From NCBI GenBank assembly GCA_019240115.1, contig JAFAYV010000019.1:1-35367 (forward strand): a stretch of DNA of 35,367 nt, given 5' to 3'. Source of the DNA: Solirubrobacterales bacterium. Its GTDB lineage: Bacteria; Actinomycetota; Thermoleophilia; Solirubrobacterales; Solirubrobacteraceae. Position numbers and translations under genes: made by a program. The first letter of the stretch is position 1, and each line of letters begins with the position of its first letter. Positions 23,047-30,553 of this stretch are shown here, one piece after another. The notes beneath the pieces were generated by a model. The model ran no database searches, had not been told where the DNA came from, and worked only from the letters and a program-made list of their open reading frames with translations.

Positions 23047-24293
23047 AGGGAGCTCCCCCGCAGCACGCGCGCGATCACCGACCGGGCCTCGAGCTCGGTC
23101 TGATCGCCGGACTCCATGTCCCTGAAGCCGACCCCCTCCCCCGGCGGACCGACGATCGCGACGTAGCGCGCGCCGACCCGGTCGGCGTGGCGCAGCTGGC
23201 CCTTCAGCGAGCGTCCGGCGAGCTCCATCTGGGCGCGCAGGCCGGCGTGCCGCGCCTCGTGGGCGAGCGCGAAGGCGCCGGAAGCGGCCTCGGGCGCCGC
23301 TTGGGCGACGAACAGGTCCACGGCCTCGGCGGCGACCGGCAGATCGCCCGCGGCGAGCAGCATCCGCTCGACGCCGGCCGCCCATCCCGAGGCGGGGGTC
23401 GGCGATCCGCCGAGCTGCTCGATCAGCCCGTCGTAGCGGCCGCCGCCGCCGACGCCCGACTGCGCGCCGAGCGCGTCGGAGGCGAACTCGAACACGGTGC
23501 GCGCGTAGTAGTCCAGGCCGCGCACGAGCGTCGGGTCGAGCTCGTAGGGCTGCTCCGCCGCGTCGAGCAGCTCGCGGACGCGCGCGAAGTGCTCGGCGTC
23601 CGCGGGCGCGAGGCGGTCGAGCAGCAGCGGCGCGTCGCGCATCGTCGCTGCGGTGCTGCGATCGTCGGCGTCGAAGGCGCGCATCGGGTTGAGGTCGATC
23701 CGCGACACGACCTCGGGCGAGAGGCCGTCCTCGTGCGCATGCAGGAACGCGGTCAGCTCCTCGCGGTACTCGGCGCGCGTCGCGGGTGTGCCGAGACTCG
23801 AGAGTCGCAGGCGCACCTCCCGCACGCCGACAGTCCCCAGCAGCTCGGCGAGCAGGAGGATGAGCTCGGCGTCGGTCTCAGCGCTCGGCGAGCCGATCGC
23901 CTCGGCGCCGACCTGCCAGAACTGGCGGTAGCGTCCGCGCTGGGGCGCCTCGGCGCGGTAGAAGCTCGAGAGGTACCAGAGCTTGACCGGCTGCGCGAGC
24001 TTGTGCATGCCGTGCTCGAGGTAGGCGCGGCACACCGGCGCGGTCCCCTCGGGACGCAGGGTCAGCGAACGTCCGCCGCCGTCGTCGAAGGTGTACATCT
24101 CCTTCTGCACGATGTCGGTCGACTCCCCGACGCCGCGCGCGAACAGCTCGGTGGCCTCGAAGGTCGGGGTCTCGATCCGCGCGTAGCCGGCGGCGCCGAG
24201 AACGCGGTGCGCGCGGTCCTCGAGCACCGCGCGACGCGCGGCGTCGGCCGGCAGCACATCGAATGTCCCCCGCGGGGCCTGGATCGCGCTCAC
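23043..24293 (-). CDS. hisS: Histidyl-tRNA synthetase
   Basis: This 416 aa class II synthetase has QAPRGTFDVLPADA at the N-terminus, LTLRPEGTAPVCRAYLEHGM (motif 2 region), RYRQFWQVGAEAIGS, the histidine-specific LVRGLDYYARTVFEF, GGGRYDGLIEQLGG, and a C-terminal anticodon-binding domain ending in the usual EARSVIARVLRG-type tail. It starts with GTG 16 bases after the metallo-hydrolase gene and overlaps aspS by four bases. The glyII-like - hisS order is also found in mycobacteria. Confidence 0.96.
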   Translation of the reverse strand: MSAIQAPRGTFDVLPADAARRAVLEDRAHRVLGAAGYARIETPTFEATELFARGVGESTDIVQKEMYTFDDGGGRSLTLRPEGTAPVCRAYLEHGMHKLAQPVKLWYLSSFYRAEAPQRGRYRQFWQVGAEAIGSPSAETDAELILLLAELLGTVGVREVRLRLSSLGTPATRAEYREELTAFLHAHEDGLSPEVVSRIDLNPMRAFDADDRSTAATMRDAPLLLDRLAPADAEHFARVRELLDAAEQPYELDPTLVRGLDYYARTVFEFASDALGAQSGVGGGGRYDGLIEQLGGSPTPASGWAAGVERMLLAAGDLPVAAEAVDLFVAQAAPEAASGAFALAHEARHAGLRAQMELAGRSLKGQLRHADRVGARYVAIVGPPGEGVGFRDMESGDQTELEARSVIARVLRGSSL

Positions 24294-24309
24294 CGGCGGG
24301 ATCGCGGGC

Positions 24310-24960
24310 TCAGCGACCGTGCGCGAGCTCGCGCAGGAACGGATTGCTCGCGCGCTCGGCGCCCAGCGTCGTGATGCCCATGTGCCCGGGATAGACGACG
24401 GTGTCGGGCGTGTAGGCGTCGATCAGCTTCTCGATCGAGGCCATGAGCGTCGCCAGGTCCCCGCCTGGCAGGTCGACGCGGCCGACCGAGCCCCGGAACA
24501 GCACGTCGCCGGACAGCAGCGCGCCGTGCTCGGGCAGCGCGTAGCTGACGTGCCCGACGCTATGGCCCGGCACGAAGTCGACTGCGAAACGCAGGCCCGC
24601 CAGCTCGAGCGCCTCGCCCCCGGCGACCGTCTCGTCGGCGGCGTAGCCCTCGAACGGCCCGAACCCGGGCAGGCTCATCGCGGCGTCGGGATCGGCAAGC
24701 GACCCGACCTCGAGCTCAGGGCAGTACACCGGAGCACCGGTCGCCCGCGCGACGGCGGCCACGGCGCCGATGTGATCGAAGTGGGTGTGGGTGAGCAGGA
24801 TCGCGTCGAGCGTCGTGATCCCCAAGCGCTCGAGGCCGTGCAGGAGCCGCTGCGCCTCGTCGCCGGGATCGACGATGACCGCCCTGGACGCCTCGGACGC
24901 CCGGACGACGTAGCAGTTCTCCTGCACGGGTCCGACCGTCATCATCTTGACCTCGATCAT
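24310..24960 (-). CDS. Metallo-beta-lactamase-fold hydrolase, glyoxalase II-like
   Basis: This 216 aa protein has the metal motif HTHFDH (His58, His60, Asp62, His63), a further His in VPGHSVGHVSY, Asp in LLSGDVLFRGSVGR and His in YPGHMGITTLG. The VGPVQENCYVV start and GRVDLPGGD are typical of the hydroxyacylglutathione-hydrolase-like group found next to hisS. The real thioester substrate in actinobacteria, which lack glutathione, is unknown. The ATG at 24960 overlaps the stop of the preceding membrane-protein gene by ATGA. Confidence 0.9.
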   Translation of the reverse strand: MIEVKMMTVGPVQENCYVVRASEASRAVIVDPGDEAQRLLHGLERLGITTLDAILLTHTHFDHIGAVAAVARATGAPVYCPELEVGSLADPDAAMSLPGFGPFEGYAADETVAGGEALELAGLRFAVDFVPGHSVGHVSYALPEHGALLSGDVLFRGSVGRVDLPGGDLATLMASIEKLIDAYTPDTVVYPGHMGITTLGAERASNPFLRELAHGR

Positions 24961-25319
24961 CTCGAGGAGCCGGTCCGCGGCTGGCTGCGCATCCGGCGCT
25001 TGAACATGAACAGCTCCAGGTAGTACCCGGCGGGGATGTAGACCAGCGTCGCGATCAGCGCGAAGATCACCGACGGGGCGATGGCAAAGCGCGAGGTGAC
25101 GAGTAGGAAGACAAGCATGAAGGCGCCGGCGAGCAGTCCTTTCAGCGCAGCGGCGTTCCACCTCGGCGGCGTGTTCAGCCGGCGCTGACGCGCCTGCTCG
25201 CGCGCATCCTTCTTACGCTCCTGCGGACTCGGCGGACGACCGGTGCGACCGCGCGACTCGATCGCGCCGGCGGCGGTGCCCCGGTGCTTGGTGCGACGCT
25301 TGCGCTTGGTCTGGGCCAT
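24957..25319 (-). CDS. Small membrane protein with basic cytoplasmic N-terminus
   Basis: The protein has 120 aa. The first 55 residues are extremely basic (MAQTKRKRRTKHRG, RKKDAREQARQRRL). Two hydrophobic helices follow at about 58-77 and 80-100, then a short basic tail. An ATG at 25319 has GAGG upstream. It is coupled to the metallo-hydrolase by ATGA. The basic tail could bind nucleic acid or membrane lipid. I do not recognise a family with a known role. Confidence 0.82.
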   Translation of the reverse strand: MAQTKRKRRTKHRGTAAGAIESRGRTGRPPSPQERKKDAREQARQRRLNTPPRWNAAALKGLLAGAFMLVFLLVTSRFAIAPSVIFALIATLVYIPAGYYLELFMFKRRMRSQPRTGSSR

Positions 25320-25330
25320 CACCTCGGAGC

Positions 25331-26215
25331 TTACGCGGTGAAGCCCCCACGGTGAAGGGCATCCTCGATCGTCGCCAGCCCGCGCAGCTCCACGGCGGAC
25401 GGGAAGTCCGCGAACGCGTCGCGAGGGGCGAGGCCGACGAGCTCGGCCCGCAGCGGCGCGGCGTACCGAGCGACGGCGGCCACCACCGCGGCCGGCGTGG
25501 TGCGGCGAGGATCTTCGACGTTGGTCGACACCTGCGCCACGCCGGGGCCGTCGAGCCACAGCCCGAGCGCGCGGACCCCGGCGAGGCCCTCCGCGCCGCC
25601 CTCGCGGATCGCGGCCGCGATCGCGCGCGCGTCGGCCAGCGACGCCGGCGGGGCGAGCTCGACGTTGAACGCCACGAGCGGCGGCCGGGCGGCGACGAGC
25701 ACCGCCCCGGCTCCCGGACGCAGCGCGGGCGGCCCGAAGTCGGGCGCCAGCTCGCCCACCTGCATCCGGCGACCGAGCTCCGCCGGCCCGCCCCGGCGCA
25801 GCTGCGCCCGCGTCCGTCCCCCGGCGAGCGCGCCGTACAGGAACACCGGGAGAGCGAGCTCGGACCCGAGCCGATCGGCGAGCACCAGCGCCTCGGCGCA
25901 CGCCGCACCGCGAGCCACGTCGCTCAGGTACACGATCGGCGCGACGTCGACGGCCCCGACCCTCGGGTGCACGCCCTCGTGGACGTCGACGACGATCCGC
26001 CGCACCGCCTCGGCCGCGCCGCGCACGACGACCGCCGCCAGCTCGCCGGGCGGGCCGGCGAGCGTGAACGCCGTGCGGTGATGGTCGGGGTCGGAGTGGA
26101 CGTCGAGCAGCCCGTCCCCGAACGCCCGGCCGATCGCGGCGATCGCGGCGGCGTCACGGCCCTCGGAGACGTTGGGATAGGCGAGCAGCGTCGTCACCGG
26201 CGAGCGCCGGATCAT
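25331..26215 (-). CDS. Formiminotransferase N-domain protein (FTCD N-terminal subdomain-like)
   Basis: The protein has 294 aa, the length of a stand-alone formiminotransferase domain (two subdomains). Blocks are LLAYPNVSEGRD, LLDVHSDPDHHRTAFTLAG, VHEGVHPRVGAVDVAPIVYL, VFLYGALAGGRTRAQLRRGG, and VSTNVEDPRRTTPAAV. The well-studied enzyme transfers a formimino group from formiminoglutamate to tetrahydrofolate in histidine breakdown. Other histidine-degradation genes are absent here, so a different folate role is possible. The ATG at 26215 is chosen over a GTG at 26197. Only 11 bases separate it from the divergent GNAT start, so promoters must lie inside the coding ends. Confidence 0.86.
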   Translation of the reverse strand: MIRRSPVTTLLAYPNVSEGRDAAAIAAIGRAFGDGLLDVHSDPDHHRTAFTLAGPPGELAAVVVRGAAEAVRRIVVDVHEGVHPRVGAVDVAPIVYLSDVARGAACAEALVLADRLGSELALPVFLYGALAGGRTRAQLRRGGPAELGRRMQVGELAPDFGPPALRPGAGAVLVAARPPLVAFNVELAPPASLADARAIAAAIREGGAEGLAGVRALGLWLDGPGVAQVSTNVEDPRRTTPAAVVAAVARYAAPLRAELVGLAPRDAFADFPSAVELRGLATIEDALHRGGFTA

Positions 26216-26226
26216 ACGATCGCCGG

Positions 26227-26988
26227 GTGGACGCGAGTGGACCCTCGGCACAGGCGGTGGTTTCGGCGCTCGTGGCAAGCCTCGACGTCGTCGCCCGGGC
26301 GCGCCGGCGCGGGTGGGCACGGTGGCTCGACGGCGCCGGCGCGGCGGTGACCGGGCTGCCCCATCCCAGCCTCAACGGCGTCTGGGCCGTCGATCCCGCG
26401 GGATCGGTCGAGGCGATCGAGGCGGCGCTGGCCCGGGTCGCCGCCGCGGACCTGCCCTACTGCCTCGAAGCCTCCCCCGCCTGCGCCGCCGCGCCGGCGG
26501 CGGCCGCGGCCCTGGGGCTGGTCGCCGGACCCGAGGTCGGGGTGTACGTCGCCGAGGGGCCGGTGCGCGGTCAACGGCCGCCCGAGCTCGCGGTCCGACG
26601 CCTGCAGCCACCCGAGGCCGCACTGCACGCGCAGATCGCCGACGCCGCGGACCTCCTCCCCCCTGGCATCGACGCCGATGCTCTCGTCACCCCCGCCGTC
26701 CTCGCCCGACCCGAGGTCCGCGGCTACGTCGGCGAGGTCGGCGACCGGCCGGTCGCCACCGCGCTGTCGGTCACCACTGGCGACGCCGTCGCGGCGTTCG
26801 ACGTCGCCACCGTTCCCGAGCACCGCCGGCGCGGCTACGCCACGGCGCTGGTCGCGCGCGCGGTCTCGGACGCGCGGGCCGCGGGCGCGAGCTGGAGCTG
26901 GCTGCAGGCCTCCGACGCCGCGGCCGGCCTCTACGAGCGCGTCGGCTTCACCCTGCTGGAGCGCTGGCGAACCTGGGGGACGAACTGA
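26227..26988 (+). CDS. GNAT-family N-acetyltransferase
   Basis: The protein has 253 aa. The C-terminal half is a GNAT fold, with the acetyl-CoA motif A VATVPEHRRRGYATALVARAVSDARA and motif B ASDAAAGLYERVGFTLLERWRTW. The N-terminal half (1 to about 120) is a degenerate GNAT-like domain, as in two-domain acetyltransferases. The substrate is unknown. GTG at 26227 is the first possible start and only 11 bases from the divergent formiminotransferase start; a later start is possible, but this one keeps the N-terminal helix. Confidence 0.85.
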   Translation: MDASGPSAQAVVSALVASLDVVARARRRGWARWLDGAGAAVTGLPHPSLNGVWAVDPAGSVEAIEAALARVAAADLPYCLEASPACAAAPAAAAALGLVAGPEVGVYVAEGPVRGQRPPELAVRRLQPPEAALHAQIADAADLLPPGIDADALVTPAVLARPEVRGYVGEVGDRPVATALSVTTGDAVAAFDVATVPEHRRRGYATALVARAVSDARAAGASWSWLQASDAAAGLYERVGFTLLERWRTWGTN

Positions 26989-27031
26989 CCCTCCGGCGCT
27001 GCACCGGACAGCAACTAAGCTTCGCGCCCCC

Positions 27032-27105
27032 GCCGGAGTAGCTCAGTCGGTTAGAGCAGCGGAATCATAATCCGCGTGTCGGGGGTTCGAGTCCCTCCTC
27101 CGGCA
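27032..27105 (+). tRNA. tRNA with CAT anticodon (elongator Met likely)
   Basis: It is a full cloverleaf: seven-pair acceptor GCCGGAG/CTCCGGC, D arm GCTC/GAGC, anticodon stem GCGGA/TCCGC with loop ATCATAA and anticodon CAT, five-base variable region, T arm GGGGG-TTCGAGT-CCCTC with one G-T pair, and discriminator A. CCA is not encoded. The paired first base rules out initiator tRNA. Met elongator is the simplest call; an Ile2 tRNA with lysidine at C34 would look the same. It lies just before the accessory region. Confidence 0.95.
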
Positions 27106-27285
27106 TCTGACGATTTGCAGGAACTCCCCGTGGTTATTGGGGATTGCGGATCTGGTCGTGGAGCAGGCGACCGCCACGAACCGCCAGAAACCGCTCGTTG
27201 GCTGACAAAACAGTCCAACGATCGAGCGTCAGCCTCGCTGCCGGGGACGCGTCCCGAACGGTTCTCGTGCCGATCCGACGGCTTT

Positions 27286-27530
27286 TCAGGCCTCGGGGAT
27301 CTCGCGACCGAAGTCTGCAAGGTAATTGCCGTGGGTTCCGGACCGCCACGGCGGCCGGTGTCCAGGGCGTCAATGGCGGCCATCTCGTCGGTCGAGAGTT
27401 CGAAGTCGAAGAGGTTGAAGTTCTCTTTGATCCGGCTGGGCTTGGTGGATTTCGGGATCACGGAGCGTCCGTGCTGGAGGCCCCAGCGCAGCATCACCTG
27501 GGCCGGTGTCTTCTCATGGGTCTTGGCCAT
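27286..27530 (-). pseudogene. Aldo/keto reductase, C-terminal fragment with frameshift
   Basis: Only the last quarter of an aldo/keto reductase remains. KTPAQVMLRWGLQHGRSVIPKSTKP is the NADP-binding strand-helix, then RIKENFNLFDFELSTDEMAAIDALDTGRRGGPEP. A one-base loss near 27308 shifts the frame; in the right frame the DNA reads DFGREIPEA and TGA (27286-27288), the exact family C-terminus. The 5' end stops at about 27530, where an antiporter fragment on the other strand begins. The catalytic Asp/Tyr/Lys part is missing. Confidence 0.85.
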
Positions 27531-27755
27531 CCTCTTCGTGCTCGTCGGCCTTCACTCCACAGCGTCGTCGACGGCCTTCCCGTGCAGTCGGCTGGGGCGC
27601 TCGTCGGCTACGCGGCAGCTGTCACCGGTGTGGTCGTCACCGTGCGACTGGCCTGGTTCCTCGCCGTGCCATACGTGGTCTTCGCGGTCGACCGACGAGC
27701 GCGCGAAAGCGACCGCGGCGTGGGCGCGCGCGGACGACTCATCGCCGCGTGGTCA
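27529..27755 (+). pseudogene. Na+/H+ antiporter (CPA1 type) internal fragment, frameshifted
   Basis: ILFVLVGL at 27529-27552 is in one frame. HSVVDGLPVQSAGALVGYAAAV, VVVTVRLAWFLAVPYVV, and RGVGARGRLIAAWS up to about 27755 are in another. Together they read like the region of NhaP-type antiporters just before the GMRGAVSLAAA motif, which is absent. Both the N- and C-terminal parts are gone. It abuts the reversed aldo/keto reductase fragment with no spacer. Confidence 0.65.
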
Positions 27756-28081
27756 AGCGCCCGCGCTCGACGTACCGCCCCGGCCGTCAGTCCAGCCGGC
27801 GCAAGTACAAGGCCCGCCACCGCGCGACCGCGCTGCTGCGCTCGTTGCGCGCCGGGCGGGACATGCATCACCCGCTCCCCGGCCGGCCACGACACCGCCG
27901 GGCTGCTGAGCATCGGCTCGGGGATCGCCGCCCTTCGAGCCTGAGGCTTCTTAACCGGGCTCAGGCGCGGATCGGTGGGCAGCGGCGCTCGGAGGCATTG
28001 CGCAAGAGCGCCATCCGCCGATCGTCCAGCAGTACGGCGGAGATCTCAACCCCTCAAGCCGATCGGTCGATACCCGGTGAT
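27756..28081. other. Non-coding or decayed stretch upstream of the protease
   Basis: I see no intact gene. Short basic Arg-rich readings (for example a QSSRRKYKARHRA stretch) have no recognised match. A weak hairpin GCCTGAG (27939-27945) / CTCAGGC (27960-27966) has a 14-base loop. The protease promoter should lie toward the right end, but no clear -35/-10 pair is visible. Confidence 0.4.
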
Positions 28082-29377
28082 GTGCTCACCCGAATTCGAA
28101 TCTCGACGTTCGTGCTGCTCGGGCTTATCTGCCTGACCGTCCCGGCGGCAGGCTACGCCAAGTCGAGCCGCGCGGTCCCGAACCGCTCGCATCGATCACC
28201 CATCCTAAAGGTCAAGAGACCGCGGATCATCGGCGGACAGAACGTCGGCGCGGGCGAGCTCGGATTCCTCGCGCGCGTCACCTATGACGACGGGACCAAC
28301 GCGTTTCTGTGCTCCGGAACGCTGATCTCCTCCAACGTCGTGCTCACCGCCGGTCACTGCGCCGAGGACACGGACACCGGCATCGCATACAGCCCATCCG
28401 GATATGAGGTGATGACCGGGACCAGCAGCCTCAGCACCCCGGGACAGGTCAGCGGGGTCTCGCGGGTCATCCCGTACCCGACGTTTGACCCCAGCACGCT
28501 TCACGGCGACGCGGGACTGCTCGTGCTCAGCAGCCCCGCGGCCACGGCACCCGTGCCCCTGGCGACCTCCCCCACGGACGCGTCGCTCTACGCGGGCGGA
28601 AGCACCGGCGCGATCGTCGGCTGGGGGGTAACCGACGACGCGGGAGACCTCCCCGACAACCTGCAATACGGAACCGACGTCGTCCAAGACCCGGGATATT
28701 GCGCCCAGCAGGCGTCGCAGCTCGGCGCCAGCTTCGACACGCTCTCCCAGCTCTGCGCGATCTACCCGCCCAGCTACCAGGACACCACCTGCAACGGGGA
28801 CAGCGGCGGACCGCTTCTCGAAGTCGTGAACGACGCCTGGATCGAAGCCGGGATCACAAGCTTCGGACCTTCCGGGTGCAGCACCACCATCCCGGCCTAC
28901 TTCACCCGAGCCGACGCCATCGCACCCTGGGCCAACCAGTGGATCACAGCAGTCGCTCCAACCAGTACGCCCAGCTCCCCTCCGACCACACCACCTCCCT
29001 CTCATCCCGCTCCGGCTCCCACGTCCAAGCCACTCGCCGGCACATACCGGGGACGAACCGGCCAGCGCGAGCCGATTCGACTCCGGGTGAGCTCAAACCG
29101 TCACACGGTCCTCGGGGTCGGCTTTGAGTTCAGGCTCGCGTGCACGCGCCACCGGCCGCTCTACCACCAGATCACCCGGGGCGTGCGGTGGACCCTCAAC
29201 ACCGCAGGCGGCATGGGCTTCACGCACCGCTTCACCGACCCCACCGGCACCCACTACGCGCTGGGCGCGACGTTCACGACCCGCAGGACCGTCCAGGGGA
29301 CGATGCGGATCACCTGGCGCACCCGGCGTTACGGTACGTGCGCGAGCGGGCTGGTCCGCTGGCACGCCTCCAGGTAA
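28082..29377 (+). CDS. Secreted S1-family (chymotrypsin-like) serine protease with C-terminal beta domain
   Basis: This 431 aa protein has a signal peptide (residues 1-26) and a short basic propeptide. It has an activation-type RIIGGQNV at 48-55 and the full triad: His92 in LTAGHC, Asp143 in LHGDAGLLVL, Ser241 in CNGDSGGP. The residue matching trypsin Asp189 is Thr235, so trypsin-like Lys/Arg specificity is unlikely. A Pro/Thr/Ser linker (about 291-318) leads to a C-terminal domain of about 110 residues starting TYRGRTGQREPIRLRVS and ending in CASGLVRWHASR. Its alternating pattern suggests a beta sandwich, perhaps for binding a surface. GTG at 28082 is chosen because the signal peptide starts there; no good ribosome site is visible. 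Confidence 0.87.
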   Translation: MLTRIRISTFVLLGLICLTVPAAGYAKSSRAVPNRSHRSPILKVKRPRIIGGQNVGAGELGFLARVTYDDGTNAFLCSGTLISSNVVLTAGHCAEDTDTGIAYSPSGYEVMTGTSSLSTPGQVSGVSRVIPYPTFDPSTLHGDAGLLVLSSPAATAPVPLATSPTDASLYAGGSTGAIVGWGVTDDAGDLPDNLQYGTDVVQDPGYCAQQASQLGASFDTLSQLCAIYPPSYQDTTCNGDSGGPLLEVVNDAWIEAGITSFGPSGCSTTIPAYFTRADAIAPWANQWITAVAPTSTPSSPPTTPPPSHPAPAPTSKPLAGTYRGRTGQREPIRLRVSSNRHTVLGVGFEFRLACTRHRPLYHQITRGVRWTLNTAGGMGFTHRFTDPTGTHYALGATFTTRRTVQGTMRITWRTRRYGTCASGLVRWHASR

Positions 29378-29599
29378 CCGGTCTGGCGCTCTCGGCGGTG
29401 GCGAGCGGCCCCTGCTGGCTCTCGACGCCGGTCAGCTGACACAGCGGTCCAAGTCGACGCGGCCGCGCCTCGCGCGCACCGCAGACCTCGCGCGGTGGCT
29501 GCGGTCAGCACCACCGGCAGCGTGCTCGGCGCGAGGAGCCGTTGGCGCTCGGAGCGCACCGGTGGGCGGCGCCACCTTGGCTGACGTCCTGCGTGCTGC

Positions 29600-30475
29600 T
29601 CAAGCGGCGATCCTGCCAATGTCGAGCTTGGCGACCAGCTCAGGGTCGTTGAACACGTCGATCGCCGCCGCGCGGCCTCCGGCGACCGTGAATGCCAGCA
29701 CCGCGAACGGTCGGTCGCCGTCGAACGCGACCACGCCGGCGGCGCCGTTGATCAGAGCCGCGCGAACGTACGGCGCGAAACCCCGGGCGGCCAGCGCTCC
29801 GCGCGCGACCCGTGTGGCGCCGCGCAGCTCGACCGGATCGCCGTCTTGGCGGTGGGCGCGGAGCACGACATCCGGGTCGAGCACCGCCACCAGCGCCTCG
29901 AAGTCGCCCTCACGGGCGGCGGCGAAGTAGGCGTCGACGACCGCCTGCTGGCGGGTCAGGTCCGGATCCGGTGGCGGCGCCGCGTCGTGCACCCGGCGGC
30001 GGGCGCGGCTTGCGAGCTGGCGGGTTGCCTGCGGTGAGCGGTCGAGCATCTGCGCGATGTCCCCAAACGGCACCGCGAACATGTCGTGCAGCACGAACGC
30101 AAGCCGCTCCGCCGGATTGAGCGTGTCCAGCACCACCTGGAGCGCGATCCCGACCGAATCCGCGAGCAGCGCATCGTGCTCAGGGTCGGTTCCGGCCGCC
30201 GGGTTGTCGATGATCGGCTCCGGCCGCAAGCCGTCGAGTGGCTGGTCGCCTCGGGTTCGGCGGGATCGAAGCAGGTTCAGACAGATCCGGGCGACGACCG
30301 TGGTCAACCACCGCTCGAGGCTGTCGATCTGCTCGGCGTCGACACGCCGTAGTCGTAGCCAGGCCTCCTGCACGGCATCGTCGCCGTCGGTCAGGGAGCC
30401 GAGGATCCGGTAGGCGACCGCGCGCAGCTGGGGTCGCTGGAGCTCGAACGCCTTGGCCAGCTCGAGTTCGTCCAT
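29600..30475 (-). CDS. ECF41-type RNA polymerase sigma factor with SnoaL-like C-terminal domain
   Basis: This 291 aa protein has sigma region 2 (FELQRPQLRAVAYRILGSLTDGDDAVQEAWLRL), then region 4 (LDTLNPAERLAFVLHDMFAVPFGDIAQMLDRSPQATRQLASRARRRV). From about 165 it has a SnoaL/NTF2-like domain (QAVVDAYFAAAREGDFEALVAVLDPDVVL) ending in the ECF41-like NDPELVAKL. In ECF41 sigma factors this fused domain controls activity in place of an anti-sigma factor. The divergent neighbour is a carboxymuconolactone-decarboxylase-like gene, the known ECF41 companion type. ATG at 30475 has GAGG 10 bases upstream; a GTG at 30484 would add three residues but lacks spacing for a ribosome site. Confidence 0.92.
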   Translation of the reverse strand: MDELELAKAFELQRPQLRAVAYRILGSLTDGDDAVQEAWLRLRRVDAEQIDSLERWLTTVVARICLNLLRSRRTRGDQPLDGLRPEPIIDNPAAGTDPEHDALLADSVGIALQVVLDTLNPAERLAFVLHDMFAVPFGDIAQMLDRSPQATRQLASRARRRVHDAAPPPDPDLTRQQAVVDAYFAAAREGDFEALVAVLDPDVVLRAHRQDGDPVELRGATRVARGALAARGFAPYVRAALINGAAGVVAFDGDRPFAVLAFTVAGGRAAAIDVFNDPELVAKLDIGRIAA

Positions 30476-30478
30476 CTC

Positions 30479-30505
30479 TGTCACACCTCAGGGGTCTCGC
30501 GGGTC
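30479..30505 (+). promoter_or_regulatory. Candidate ECF41-type promoter of the CMD-like gene
   Basis: TGTCACA (30479-30485) is followed after 16 bases by GGTC (30502-30505) on the plus strand, the same layout as the minus-strand promoter 31 bases away. It lies just upstream of the sigma gene's ATG, so the two promoters face each other across the gap. The gene it would drive starts at 30554 with a very good ribosome site, AGGAGGTG at 30542-30549. Confidence 0.6.
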
Positions 30506-30515
30506 ATGTCAGATA

Positions 30516-30542
30516 GACCCCCCAACCCCAACCGATGTGACA
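30516..30542 (-). promoter_or_regulatory. Candidate ECF41-type promoter of the sigma factor gene
   Basis: On the minus strand TGTCACA (30542-30536) is followed after 16 bases by GGTC (30519-30516). TGTCACA is the reported upstream box of ECF41 promoters; the reported -10 is CGTC, so this is one mismatch away. The spacer is unusually G-rich (GGTTGGGGTTGGGGGG). Confidence 0.6.
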
Positions 30543-30553
30543 GGAGGTGTCCG

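Noticed and set aside
27106-27285. Possible attachment site or integrase remnant directly after the tRNA
   Set aside because: I found no repeat of the tRNA 3' end and no integrase-like residues (R-H-R-Y) in any frame here.
29378-29599. Possible short gene between the protease and the sigma factor
   Set aside because: No frame has both a plausible start and protein-like composition; it is probably intergenic.
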